From: Moniliella sp. 'wahieum'
Taxonomy: Eukaryota > Basidiomycota > Moniliellomycetes > Moniliellales > Moniliellaceae
Reading direction: 5' to 3'
NCBI GenBank assembly: GCA_003971905.1
Contig: RSEE01000048.1
Span: 62,001 to 126,000, forward strand
DNA length: 64,000 nt
The notes beneath the pieces are model-generated. The model was not told the origin of the DNA. It searched no databases and saw nothing but the letters and a program-made list of their open reading frames with translations. This document shows, piece by piece, positions 11,675 to 22,180 of the stretch. The translations under genes and the position numbers were made by a program. Each line of letters opens with the position of its first letter. Position 1 is the first letter of the stretch.

Positions 11675-12560
11675 CGGGCATATCACACCTAAATGACACC
11701 TAAGTCGCGTCGACGCCTCCCTCCACTACCTTACAATGCCCCCCACCCGTGCTCACTGGCGGTGCCCCCCTTGCCGCACCAACGACCACACTCGAGCACA
11801 GTGTGCCTTCAATCCGCGCCGAGAGTTGTGCCGCCACTGCCGGCGCCATGGCCACAGGGCTGCCGACTCCCCACAATGCTTATTTTCGAAGACGGATGAC
11901 CACCCGACGCGTCTCTGACTGGCTCAAAGAGGGGCGGTGGTGCAAATAGTAACCGAGGCACAAGGCGGAGTGGTCGAGAGCAATTGAGGGGGGTGGGGGC
12001 AGGGGGGACAAGAAGGGGATCGGTGGACATGGGAGGGGATGGAGCAAGGATGATCGGTGAATGGCGGGCTCGATCCTTACCCTGGGCCCTGCCAGGAGGC
12101 TCCCTCACCCAGGTTGATGGGGTGCAATCCCTTAGGTGGAGTACTCACGGTAGTTTCAGGTTTGGGCTATTTGGTGGCGAATCCGAGGCGGCTGTACGCT
12201 GCCAAGGCTGCGTATGCGCCGGCTTGGGGTATAACGTGTCTGAAGCGTCCGGGGCTTAGGACGGGTAGGTGCAGTGGAGGGAAAACACTGCCAGGCTGAA
12301 GCTGGGAAGGGGCCGCCGTCGACGTTAGCTGTGAAAGGAACCCACGCGATATGCTGTGGTAGGGGGAATCGCCACGCCACTGAAGGAAAGTTCGCGGCGA
12401 CTGGGCGGATGAGGTTGGATGATGAATAGGGCAGCTAAGTGGAGACGAGAGGTTGCCTGTATTACTCAATCAATTGGCTGGAAACGGTCAGGAGTTGGAC
12501 AAGAAATGTGGGGAAGGGACGAGAATGGAAGGTGGGATTAAAGGAGGATGCTGATTTTGG
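11595..12560 (+). repeat. Repeat B, left copy (inverted partner 15890-16570)
   Basis: About 960 bp that matches the minus strand of 15890-16570 in several collinear blocks: TGCACGTGACGG, TCGCGTCGACGC, the coding-like block at 11736-11860, TTTGGGCTATTTGG with CGAGGCGGCT, and GACGAGAATGGAAGGTGGGA near the end. The coding-like block (11736-11918) has paired Cys/His clusters such as WRCPPCRTNDHTRAQC and LCRHCRRHGHRAADSPQC, which resemble zinc knuckles of mobile-element proteins. No transposase or reverse transcriptase is visible in the repeat itself. The left copy contains about 200 bp around 11900-12070 that the right copy lacks. Confidence 0.7.
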
Positions 12561-12602
12561 ATGACCGGTGACCCCTGAGGCCTGATGCATGTGATGAGAG
12601 AG

Positions 12603-12800
12603 AGAAGGGAGATGAAGCGAGCAGGTGCGTGCGCGCCTGCGAGCGGAACTCTTCGCCCGGCTAAGTGAGCGTCACCGATCTACCGAGGGCCGTGCAGGGA
12701 ACCCCAGCATTAGGCACTACTCTCCAACAGAAGCAAGCGAAGGCTGCGAAGGCTGCGAAGCAATAAGAGTATCTTCCGATAGCACTTCCTCGTATCTCTA
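12603..12800 (+). repeat. Repeat C, copy 1
   Basis: About 190 bp present three times: here, inverted at 15500-15690, and at 55965-56085. Shared blocks include GAAGCGAGCAGG, GCGGAACTCTTC, GAGCGTCACCGATC and GAGGGCCGTGCAGGG. In the first two copies it continues to a segment with GCTGCGAAGG and GATAGCACTTCCTCG. The size and dispersed copies would suit a SINE or small MITE, but I found no clear Pol III boxes or terminal repeats. Confidence 0.7.
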
Positions 12801-12934
12801 TACCATACAGAAATACCAACCTACTGGCGTGCCAAGTGTACCACTTCTGCACCAACAGTTTAGGTCAGCATCGCGTAAGCCCCCCGGTGGCGCAGCCACC
12901 GGCCACCGCCAGCCACCAGCAAGCATCGGTATAT

Positions 12935-13282
12935 TATTTTGTCTCTCCAGCGTGGAAGGGTTCCAGCCTGGAACGGTGACCGGTGGAACGTGGCTACGGT
13001 GGCGATGGTGGACCGGGGGAACGGTGGCTACGGTGGCGAAGCGGGAACGGTGGCTAAGGTGGTGTGAGAAGGCACAGCCCGGGGGAAAGTGAGGAAAAGA
13101 AGAGACTCGAATGGGATTCGAACCCTGTCATCGCCTATTGGCCAGGGATGCGTTACCACTACGTTATCGAGCGGGGATAAGAGCAGCTGCAGGATCACAG
13201 TCTAACAGTGGAGACGCAGCATCAAGCTGGGGCGAAGCCCCAGCTGACCGGGCCGTAGGCCCGGTGGTCTCCTCGTTATCAT
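12935..13282 (-). repeat. Twin-hairpin and minisatellite module, copy A2
   Basis: Same module as A1 and in the same orientation. The hairpins are at 13225-13245 and 13247-13265 (plus coordinates) and the minisatellite spans about 12970-13065. Between hairpins and minisatellite this copy has an extra 130 bp or so (13070-13205) that includes the tRNA-like sequence. The outer flank GTCTCCTCGTTATCATT is shared with A1 but not with A3 and A4, which gives two subtypes. Confidence 0.85.
13104..13173 (-). tRNA. Degenerate tRNA-like sequence (tRNA pseudogene or SINE head)
   Basis: On the minus strand this 70-base stretch has a perfect Pol III B box, GGTTCGAATCC, and an A-box-like TAGTGGTAACGC at the right distance. 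It folds into a partial cloverleaf: acceptor with five Watson-Crick pairs and one wobble, D stem 2 of 3, anticodon stem 3 of 5 plus a wobble, T stem 3 of 5. The anticodon position would read CCA, but base 33 is G instead of U. A T-rich terminator-like run follows (TTCTTTTCC). The poor stems argue against a working tRNA. It lies inside hairpin module A2. Confidence 0.4.
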
Positions 13283-13410
13283 TTACAGAGTTTGTGTACG
13301 TACGCGCTTACGGCTGGGACAAAGAGACGCCTGAATAAACCGATCTCCTGGTTCAGTACGTCCATGTTCACCGGTCACCCATCTCCAATTGTTAATTGTC
13401 CAATATACAA

Positions 13411-13600
13411 ACCCACTAGAAGACCACCGGGCCTGCGGCCCGGTCAGCTGGGGCCGAAGCCCCAGCTGTGCTGCGTCGCCACCTTAGCCACCGGTCCGCC
13501 CTTCGCCACCGTAGCCACCCTTCCCCCCATCGCCCCACCTTAGCCACCGGTCCACCGTCGCCATCGTAGCCTCCATTCCACGCTGGAGGAATTTTATCAC
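13411..13600 (+). repeat. Twin-hairpin and minisatellite module, copy A3
   Basis: Plus-strand copy, starting CCCACTAGAAGACCACCGGG. The hairpins are at 13426-13444 and 13446-13467, followed by a CCACCTTAGCCACCG-type minisatellite to about 13580 and the end sequence CCACGCTGGAGGAATTTTAT. It lies immediately upstream of the LINE fragment, as copy A4 does, so this module is probably part of that element. Confidence 0.85.
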
Positions 13601-14590
13601 CCATGTGCATGGCTGAGCGCGCGGGGTGGGTTGCGGGGCTGCGTCACCGCGCACCGAACGCAAACAAATAGGTAAGCATGACGTAAAAGTAAAAAGGGGG
13701 GGTCTGCGATATAAAAGAGAGAGCACAGCAACCCGCTGAGCCACAACTGGCTCTCCGCCATTCCATCCGTCCCGTACCTCAAGCTCTCTGACCAGCAGGT
13801 CCAGGTTGGTCTCCAGCTCCGCACGCTGTGCCGCACCACGCGCAGCATGTGCAAGTGCGGCGTCATGTCCTCGCTGGAACACATCATGTCCTGCACCCGC
13901 ACCCAGGCCAGTTTGGTGCGTTGCATGAGGCAGTGCGGGAGCCCATTCTCCAGCTCCTCCGCTCCACCCCCGACACCCACGTCCACAACGAACCTATGGT
14001 GGAGGAAGAGGATGGACGAGGCGCGGACGGAAGGCACAGCGCACCGATTACCGTGTGATGGGCCCGGAGCACTGGGAGGAACCGGAATGGAGGTAGACCA
14101 CACGCTGCGCGACACGGGATCGCAGGAGGCGCAGAGCGCGTACCGGCGGGTGGTGCATGAGAGCACTGCGTCGCCTTTGGAACGCCGGGAGAAGGAACTG
14201 CTTCGGCTGCTTGAACAAGCAGAATGCGACAAAACGCAAGTACCAGGGACGCACTCAAGAGCCGTTTTTCCCCTGGTTCTGACGACGCGAGGATACTACG
14301 GCACCAAGACGGCGGGCAAGTTGTTTGCGCATTGGAAGGAGTTGGCTACTAAGTCTCAGTGGAAATGGTTCCTCGCTCGGATGTCAACCACGTTCCTCCG
14401 GTCCACACGCGCTTCCTAGGGTACGGGACCGGATGGCGAGAGCCGGAGGGTCCTGATATCCTGGCGATCCCCTGGTTCCTTGACCTTAGTGGCGCTTCCA
14501 AGTAACCCCCGCAAGATGAACGGTTTCGGTTAGACGTAGCGTTCCCCCTGTCCCAGCCTTAAGCTCTGTCAATGATATGAATTCAAAAGA
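13600..14590 (+). mobile_element. 5'-truncated non-LTR retrotransposon (LINE) copy 1
   Basis: An open frame of about 190 codons (to the stop at 14419) encodes the C-terminal tail of a LINE reverse transcriptase. It has a CxCx7Hx3C finger (CKCGVMSSLEHIMSC, near 13850), then a helical region ending in a segment with VFPLVLTTRGYYGTKTA, typical of the domain after the RT core in many LINEs. The RT core and endonuclease are missing. The 3' non-coding part (14420-14590) ends TGTCAATGATATGAATTCAA, the same end as the copy at 62.3 kb, as expected for 5'-truncated insertions primed at one 3' end. No poly-A tail is seen. Confidence 0.7.
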
Positions 14591-15499
14591 GAGATTGAAT
14601 ATTGGTCTTGAAGAGCTTGGTGTCGATGATATTCGTAGATGAAAATGATTCGATGATGCATGATGTAATGCATGATGTGACATGTCACTGTGACATGCGA
14701 ATACTCAGGCTCAGGCGCTCAGGCGCTCAGGCCTTCAGGTGTACTCGATCAGGTACCCTGTCAGTACTCAGTGTACTCAGTACTGACTCTGATATTGATA
14801 TCCAGTCTGAGATCTGACACGACACTGTGCATGACGCATGACGCATGACGAATGATGCATGATGATGATCGATGATCTAGCGTCTAACGTTTAACGTTTA
14901 TCCGATTCATCTCGATATATCGAACAGGATTGCGCTCAGCGATGGCTACAGTGCTCGATCCTCCCCTACGTGTGACATGTGAGCACCCATTGATCGATCA
15001 TCGATCATCGATCATGCATTATTTTTTGCGTCAATGTGTGACATGGGTAACTCTGTACTGAGACTCAATACTGATACTGAACTCAGTACACGGATGTACT
15101 CAGTGAGTACTTAACGTTCAACGTTAACGTTTAACCCTCCAAATACCTAGTACCTGAGATGACGGGGCACCTTTTGCCGTCTCTTCTCGAGACTGAAATG
15201 CAAAAACAGCTGGTATCTCTCCGTTGCTTTCAATAAGCTTCAAGCTCATCGAGTTGATCTTAAATCTTATTACGAGTCTTCCAGTTTCCTCCCTCCAATC
15301 TGCTATGTTACCCTACGGCTGAGATACCCGCGGATCGGAGGAGGATAATCGATAACCGCAAAAGCATAATGCCCCCCACGCCGAGGATCCAACGGAACAA
15401 TTGATGTTGGATGTTTTCCTGCGGGGCCGGCGATATCAGGCCAATACCAGCGGTGGAGCATCTCGCCATAATGAATCTCTCAGACCTCAACATATGTGG
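14591..15499. other. Repeat-word intergenic stretch in the island
   Basis: No gene seen. It is built from short self-similar words: ATGATGCATGATG (14650-14680, 14830-14860), CAGGCGCTCAGG, GTACTCAGTACT (14760-14790, 15060-15110), CGATCATCGATCATC (14995-15015) and AACGTTCAACGTT (15115-15130). Confidence 0.5.
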
Positions 15500-15690
15500 T
15501 ACGAGGAAGTGCTATCGGATGACACTCTTAGTGCCTTCGCAGCCTTCGCTTGCTTCTATTGGAGGGTAGTGCTGGGTTTCCCTGCACGGCCCTCGGTGGA
15601 TCGGTGACGCTCACTTAGCCAGGCGGAAGGTTCCGCTCGCAGGGGCTACGCCCTGCTCGCTTCATCTCCCTTCTCTCTCCTGTCTCCTTC
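15500..15690 (-). repeat. Repeat C, copy 2 (inverted)
   Basis: Reverse complement of 12603-12800. It shares CGAGGAAGTGCTATC, GCCTTCGCAGCCTTCGCTTG, CCTGCACGGCCCTCGGTGGA and GGTGACGCTCACTTAGCC. It lies inside repeat B', mirroring the B-C order on the left of the island. Confidence 0.75.
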
Positions 15691-15889
15691 CCTTCATTCA
15701 GATGTGCTTGAAGACTTGTGGCTCACCACTTTGCCTTCACGCCTTGTCTGAAGGCTGCTTTGCAGCTGACCCATAGGATCGCGAACGCTCCCAAGTCGCA
15801 CTCTATAACTTCGTCTAATTCGCTCTGTCAACATCTATGCCAGTGCGATGGGGCTTAGACAGAAGGGGGGGTTACCAAAAAGGGGCCAA

Positions 15890-16570
15890 CCAACAGTCAG
15901 CATCCTCGATTAGTGGGGATCCTTTATCCCACCTTCCATTCTCGTCGTTTCCCGCCTTCCTCCAGCATTTTCATGTGCCCAATCGCGCGAGCCTTTTCCT
16001 TCAGCCGCGTCGGTTCCCCGTACCATAGCATGTCGCGTGGATTCCTTTCACAGCCACTGCCCTGCCTCAGCCCTGGCAGTGTCTGTCCGCTCCACTGCAT
16101 CTACCCGTCTCTTCAGCCCCGGAGGCTTCAGACACGTTACTACCCTTCAGCCGGCGTATACGCAGCTTGCACCGCGGCAGCCGCCTCGGCTTCACGTCCA
16201 AAGGCTTCTCCCCCTCGCTCGGATCCTCCAAGTAGCCCAAGCCCGAAACTACCGTGAGTCGTCCTTCACCTAAGGGATTGTCACAGGTCGTCGTAATCAC
16301 GTACATGGATCGAGCCCTCGACGGCAGTGGGGCACAACCGTGGGCGTGGATTGAAGGGGCACCGTGTGCCAGTGTGGTCGTTGGTGCGGCAATGGGGGCA
16401 CCGCGGTGAGCACGGGCAGGGGGCATTTTAAGGGATGGAGGGAGCGTCGACGCGAACTCTGTCATATGCCCGATGGTTGGCGCAGCCCCCTCCGTCACGT
16501 GCAGGTGGGGAGCAGTAGGGGTTCAGTCGGGGGGCAGTAGAGTTGTTGGCGGATTTCTTTGCTCCTGCCA
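15890..16570 (-). repeat. Repeat B', right inverted copy
   Basis: Reverse-complement partner of 11595-12560. On the minus strand it runs from AAATCCGCCAACAAC (about 16560) through CACGTGACGGAGG and GCGTCGACGC to GACGAGAATGGAAGGTGGGA (about 15940). With repeat C it forms an inverted pair, B-C at 11.6-12.8 kb against C'-B' at 15.5-16.6 kb, enclosing 2.7 kb with modules A2 and A3 and the LINE fragment. Confidence 0.7.
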
Positions 16571-16821
16571 TATGGTAATAGAAGATCCATCCACCATTGC
16601 ATGAGCATGACACTGATATGGATGCAGAAGTAGAGATCCCGGACACCCAGATTCTCACGACCCGCGGTGGAGGAAGCTCGATTTTCCCATGAAGAAAAGA
16701 TATGTGAAAAGTACACAGGACAAGCATAGCACAGGGAATATCCCCGTTCAATCAAGCTGAAGCACTCGTGCCAGGGCTGAGCTCAACGTCGAGCTCACTA
16801 GGATCATCTCTAGCGCGCCCA

Positions 16822-18563
16822 TTAACCTGGATGATTCTTTGTTGGAGTCGAGATCGGAATCAATTTGTTCCAAATCCGTCCAAACGTCTCGTCAACCAAG
16901 GGCGACTGGCCCAGCATGCCGGAATACACATCAATGATCACGTCCAAGGTATCAGCCGACAAGTCAATGTAGGCAGGGGTCAACAGCGTGGCGCAAAAGG
17001 AACCGTAGTAAGGTTCAGTCCTACATCGTCCGGTCCATCACAGCAATCCGGAGGCTTCCGAGCTGCCCGTTTGGACTGTTGATACTGGACTGCGTGGATG
17101 AGCTCAAGGAGAAGCGCAAATGTCACTTCGGGTGCAACTCCTTGCGCAAGACAGCATCCAAGCGCCATGAAGTTGAACGACTTGAGATACTTGTCGTACG
17201 GTTTGAGACGAGCCGAGCGTGGTCGATCGGCACGTAAGTCGTCGTGAGCGGCCACACTACTGTCCAACACAGGAACATCTCCGTCAACGCGCTGCTTCGG
17301 GCTAGCTGGTGCTCCAAGCCTTCCCCAATAATGCCGCTCTCCATCTTGCCGTCGGACAACCTCGGAGGCCTTGAGATCCCGTTTTCGGATGCACATCGTT
17401 CCATCAACATACCCACAGCAAGTTTCCCTCGTCTGGGGCAAGAGCCATGCAAAGAATAGGCGCGGGTAGCGCATTGTGTGGGTCACACGGAAATCTTGGG
17501 CAGGGTCATAACCTTGACCAATTGGTCGAGACCCGCCCGTCAAGATCGCAAGCTTTGCGACCCTTCATCGGACGATCCTACCACGCGCTATCCATAGTGA
17601 TGGCCAAGCTGGTGATTGCCTTTTGATGATTGGACACAGCCTTGAGACAGCCCCCCCTCATCAGGTCCCATGCTCGCATACTGGCCGCCACACTGAGTGC
17701 CCCCTCCGCCACATCGGTAGATGGTAACATCGTTGACCGGGAGCGGTGTTCCATCCGCATCACCTCACCCCCATTCTCCTCTATGCGTGCGTCCCATAGC
17801 CTCACATACCATCATAGGATCCACTGAGAAGAAGAGAGGGGTTGTCGGGGCTAACGGCTGCATACGAACCTAGTCCGTGTGTCGATCGAAAACGCGAACA
17901 GCGCTTTGGTCAGCATGTCCCATAATCGCATTGTCTGGTCGTCCGAGCAGAAAGAACTTGAGTGGGATTCGAGGAAACTTTGTTACATGAACAGGACTAA
18001 GATGATCGGTTAGCAATCTGCTATATCCAAATATAGAGGAGACCAAGGACCGAGACGTTACTGTTTGTGACCCCGAAAGGTCCGTAAGATGGCGCGGGAG
18101 TTAACGTCAAACACCTGGATCAGGCCTGAATCATCACCAACAACCATCAGGCGCGACCATCAGAACGATGTGGCCGGAGCGGGCCACATCGGTAAAGCGA
18201 GAGACGGTCTTGACAACCTTGTCGGTGCGCGTCGAAAAAGTTGGACACGGGCCCAGCTGTGACTGCATAGCGTTGGGTGGCCTGAGATGACAGGGACCCA
18301 CTCTGCGCGCCGGGAACAGAGGCAACAGGGTTGGCCACCGCCCTCTCGCCAGTCAGAGCCTCTGGACCAGTGGTGGCGAAGGGGGAGGCGGGCACGTAGT
18401 GGATGCAGGTGATAGGTGCGTGCTCCTTAAGAAAGACAGGAGCACGGAAGCGGCGCCAGTACGCTGTCTCGCTAGAGACAGCACTTGCAACAGCCTTGGA
18501 CGCCTGCTTGGCAGTGATCGCCTTGGCTTGGACGTTGCCAATGTCGAGCTTGGCAAAGTCCAT
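16822..18563 (-). CDS. UTP15: U3 snoRNP-associated WD40 protein Utp15
   Basis: Nucleolar t-UTP/UtpA component of the SSU processome, needed for early 18S pre-rRNA processing and linked to rDNA transcription. The N-terminus reads YWRRFRAPVFLKEHAPIT, then a beta-propeller with SGLIQVFDVNSRAILRTFRG (18055-18120), MRLWDARIEENGG (17790), SNHQKAITSLAI (17600) and DPAQDFRVTHTMRYP (17480). The Utp15 C-terminal domain contains GVAPEVTFALLLELIH (17110) and ends DETFGRIWNKLIPI at the stop at 16822. The start at 18563 gives the expected N-terminus. An intron fits near 17990-18060. The propeller switches frame several times within single blades, which I attribute to assembly indels. It shares a 219 bp divergent promoter with CBC2. 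Confidence 0.88.
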
Positions 18564-18782
18564 CGCGGCAATTAATGGCGGCCTTGCCGGCGGTGGAGAA
18601 GGCCAAAATAGAGAGTACCACGATCCAGCTAGAAAAAATAGGTGCGGAATAAGGCGGAATACGAGCGCCCGACAACAACATCAGCCAAAACACGCTCGGC
18701 AGGCAGCAAGGCAGGGTGTCACCATCGGGGATATGTATCTTCTGTTGTGCCATCACCACCTGACCCTCCCTTCCATCTCATC
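18564..18782. promoter_or_regulatory. Shared divergent promoter UTP15/CBC2
   Basis: Only 219 bp separate the start codons of UTP15 (minus) and CBC2 (plus), so both 5' leaders and promoters must fit here. No clear TATA box was seen. Both genes serve nuclear RNA metabolism, so co-regulation is plausible (inference). Confidence 0.55.
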
Positions 18783-19543
18783 ATGGCCCACGTTCTTGAA
18801 CCTCTGGACCAGGTCTCTCCGTGTAAGCTCCCCCCTCCCCTGGCCATACTTCAACACATGCGCCGCTGACCCTGTTTAGACCGCGATTCGCGGTCCAATG
18901 TCAGCATGGACGTATACTACGACCAGCTTGCCAAGACAGCGACGCTGTATATTGGCAATCTTTCGTTCTATACAACCGAGGAACAAATATACGAGCTGTT
19001 TAACCAGTGCTCTGCCCCAGGATTTGGTATCAAGCGTGTTATCATGGGGCTGGACCGCAACACCAAAACGCCTTGCGGATTTTGCTTTGTTGAGTACTAT
19101 AAGCACTCGGAGGCTGTCGCATGCATGCGCTACATTAGCGGCACCAAACTCGACGAACGCTTCATTCGATGTGATTTGGATTCTGGATACCGGGATGGCC
19201 GCCAGTATGGACGGGCCGCAGCGGAGGCCAAGTCCGGGATGAGTACCGTCAAGAGTACGATGCCGGCCGTGGTGGTTGGGGTCATGCGCGGATTCAAGAG
19301 GAAGAGGATCGGAGGCGGCGCGAAGAACAAATTCGTGCTGTGTATGGCGCTTCGACGATCGAGGGAATGCCCCACGCGGAAGGGGACCAGCAACGGGTTA
19401 TTCCATCCGGTGCAGAGGGGGAGTACTATGAGGACTATGCCCAGGCCCGTGGCCATGTCCCTGACTCGCACCTCAAACGCGATCGTAGTGATGAAGCGGA
19501 TGAGGATGAGGGTCATAAAATTCCAAGAATGGACGAAGAGTAA
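18783..19543 (+). CDS. CBC2: Nuclear cap-binding complex small subunit (CBP20)
   Basis: RRM protein that binds the m7G cap of nuclear transcripts together with CBP80, acting in splicing, export and RNA stability. Exon 1 is 18783-18822, followed by a 57 bp intron 18823-18879 (donor GTAAGC, acceptor TTTAG), which yields [19 protein letters not shown]. The RRM follows with [40 protein letters not shown] and [17 protein letters not shown], nearly invariant family sequence including the RNP1 and RNP2 aromatics. After RQYGR the frame shifts: the expected [12 protein letters not shown] is found one base out, explained by one G missing from a GGGG run near 19212. The C-terminal tail then ends HKIPRMDEE at 19543. 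Length about 235 residues. Confidence 0.92.
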
Positions 19544-19641
19544 GATTCGCATTTCATATCAAATTGCTTCAATCGTGCAAGGCATGGTCCGAGTTGGGTA
19601 AGTGATGATATATGTGGCAAGGGAGGCAGCAGAAGTAAACG

Positions 19642-21343
19642 TTAGAAAGGATTAGGCGAAGGAGTCATGGCGCGAGAAGGGGGTATGCTTGGGCGGGTGT
19701 ACTGGGCGGAATTCAAGCTCCCATTGATGGGAAACGAAGAAAAACGAGAGGAGAGGTCAACAGAGGTGGTGTGTGCAGTAGACAAGGTCGTGGTACGGTG
19801 GACTCTTGTATGCATAGGTGTCGCGGGTTCGCTGCGCTTGGCCTGACGGGTCTGATGGTCCGAACGCAACATGAAACAAAACGCGATCAAGACGCCGAGT
19901 CCACCGAGTCCGACAGCGAAGAAAAGAGCGTCATGGTATCCCTTAAGGATCATTTCATCCCCAAGGTTGCCAGTAGAAGTACTTTGGGCAATGGTTGTGG
20001 CCAAGCCTAGGCTCAGGGAACCAGTGTAGTTGATGACGGTGCAAACAAGGGAGGCTACGACCCCTTGCTGATCCGGACTAACAGAGTTGGAAAGCAGTAT
20101 GGTGGCGGAGGGCATTGACAGGTCCATCCCAAACGGCGCGACAATGACCGAAACCATGGTTAGTGCGAAGTAGGTTTGATGAAGGGGTGCGAGTGCTGAT
20201 AAGAGTGGTGCCACGGTAAACGCAATCATCGAGATGAGCATAGTCCTGGCAGGCCCAATCCGGGCAATAACCAGCCCATTGAGAGAGCTGCACATGCGCC
20301 GAAAATGGGACAGGGCAGAAATTGGAGAGCGGCAATGATTGGTGTTTGGTGACGAAGGAAGTAAATCTCCATTGACCATAGTACAACCACACGGTGAAAG
20401 CGGCCCACCCCCCCATTGCACCGAGCATGTAAGCAGTGGAGGAGTTCAACACTTCTTTTGCCAGCAGAGGATTTTCAGCCACTTTCAGCTCAAAGAAGAA
20501 AAACAGACCAATGAGAATCACACCGAGGAGGAGAAGGACGATGACCCATGCAACACCCCTCCGACCGTTGGGCCTTCGTTGAAAGCGACATTGATGAGAA
20601 TTAAGGCGGTGACACCCAAGGCTGATCCCCCCATATCGAGGATGCTCATAACATGCGACAGGCTCTTATTTACCTGGGGCCGAGTGAATGGGCGGGGTAG
20701 AGTCCAAGCTGATAAGCCCCAGAACAACACACCATATCCCATTGACCCACATGGCCCACGGCCACCAGACGTATTGAGACAATGCTGCCGAGCCAATTCC
20801 CCCAATCAGAGCGCCTGTCGGAGCAGACATGCCAAAGAGGGAAAACATGAGCGTCTTGCGTTTGCCTGGGGGATAATAGGCACCCAAAAGGGCCAAACCG
20901 TTGGGATAGAATGCAGGCCCGATCCCCGCCATGGTTCGAGAAATTACGAGCAACATGTAGCCCGAGTAAACTGAGAGGCCCGCAATGACCGACCAAATGG
21001 CAAACCAAATCCAACCGAAGAGGACCATGCGTCGATGACCAACTAACACGTCGCCCATCCTACCAGACACAAGGATGAGTGTACCACATGTAAGGGAGAA
21101 TCCCGCAATCAGCCAACTCGATTGGCCAGGGTTGAGATTGAACTCTTTGACCAGCAAGTCAAGTGGGGCCAGACATGACGACAGTCCTGCTTGGCACATG
21201 AACTGTGTTTGACAAACGCAAAAGACAAAGGTAACTTCTCGAAGCCCATGAACTTGTTCCAGAGTTGGGGCAGATGTGGAGTGGCCATTGGCGCAGTGGG
21301 CTGTTGGGCTCTGCTGTCCCCAAGTCCACATCTGACATGTCAT
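19642..21343 (-). CDS. MFS transporter, DHA2 drug:H+ antiporter type
   Basis: Plasma-membrane major facilitator protein resembling fungal Atr1/Sge1-type multidrug or toxin exporters. From the N-terminus it has multiple hydrophobic spans, with SWLIAGFSLTCGTLILVSGR followed by MGDVLVGHRR (motif A, G-x-x-x-D-x-x-G-x-R/K-x), LLVISRTMAGIGPAFYPNG and SAPTGALIGGIGSAALSQ (motif C-like Gly-rich span). Later spans include ILIGLFFFFELKVAENPLL, TMVSVIVAPFGMDLSMPSAT and VGLGGLGVLIAFCFML. The cytosolic tail is Ser/Thr-rich. Met at 21343 is the most plausible start because upstream sequence in the frame is Pro-rich and unlike the family. The frame changes near 20670 (after the sixth spans), 20560 and 20400 look like indels. 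The substrate is unknown. It is convergent with CBC2, 98 bp apart. Confidence 0.8.
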
Positions 21344-22180
21344 ATACCGAATTATCCTTGAACGAGGACTGGAGCAGTGAGGAAGTTGATCCCATCGGAG
21401 ACCATGCAAGTAAGGAGTTTGCGACCAGGGCGTCATGGGAAGAGCCAAATCATTTATCTTCGTTTCCTCAAGAACCTGCATCCCTTTTGCCATGGGGACA
21501 GGAGTAGCGTCGCATCGACCCAAGACGAGGTGGGGCCGGATGATGCGTGTGGCTCCCAGGCTTGGGGGGTTGGTCGTCAGCCATCGCGGTCGACGACGGC
21601 CAATTAACAAGAGAGAGAGTGGGAGAGGGGGGGGTAAAAAAACAGCGGTGGTGGACACGGCAACGAACGTTTGTGCGCGATCAAGATCCTGTAGGGAAAA
21701 TACAGGATCCACACTTGCTCGCGAATAAGACGCGCGGGCGGGGGGTGGTGATGATAGCACTGGGACAGTGCCAATCAAGCCAAAGTCGCCCGATTTGGGA
21801 GGGCTGCCTCCGAGCTCCCCCTGTCCAACCTCTGAGGTCTCAATACTCAATGCTCTCCAAGTTGAACGTTGAACTTCAGATAAACGCTAAATGTTCAATC
21901 CAACTACTCGATGGCAGCACATCTACCTGGGGGGCTCCGTAGGTTGCAACTATAGGGCGAAGATATATATTCGCTTCAAAGCAACGCATGTCGGACGTCT
22001 GTAGTGTGGCAATCGTCCTAGTTCCTTGGCGTACAGAAAGCAAAACTATAGTAGAGTGTAACGGTCTAGAGGCCAATTCAGTCGTCCATTCTTCGGCAGG
22101 CATCGAGGGCACGGAGAGAATAGACTAATATCTCTTGGGGAGATCAGAGGCGACTAGCCTCCCCTCGGGCGATGATTAAG

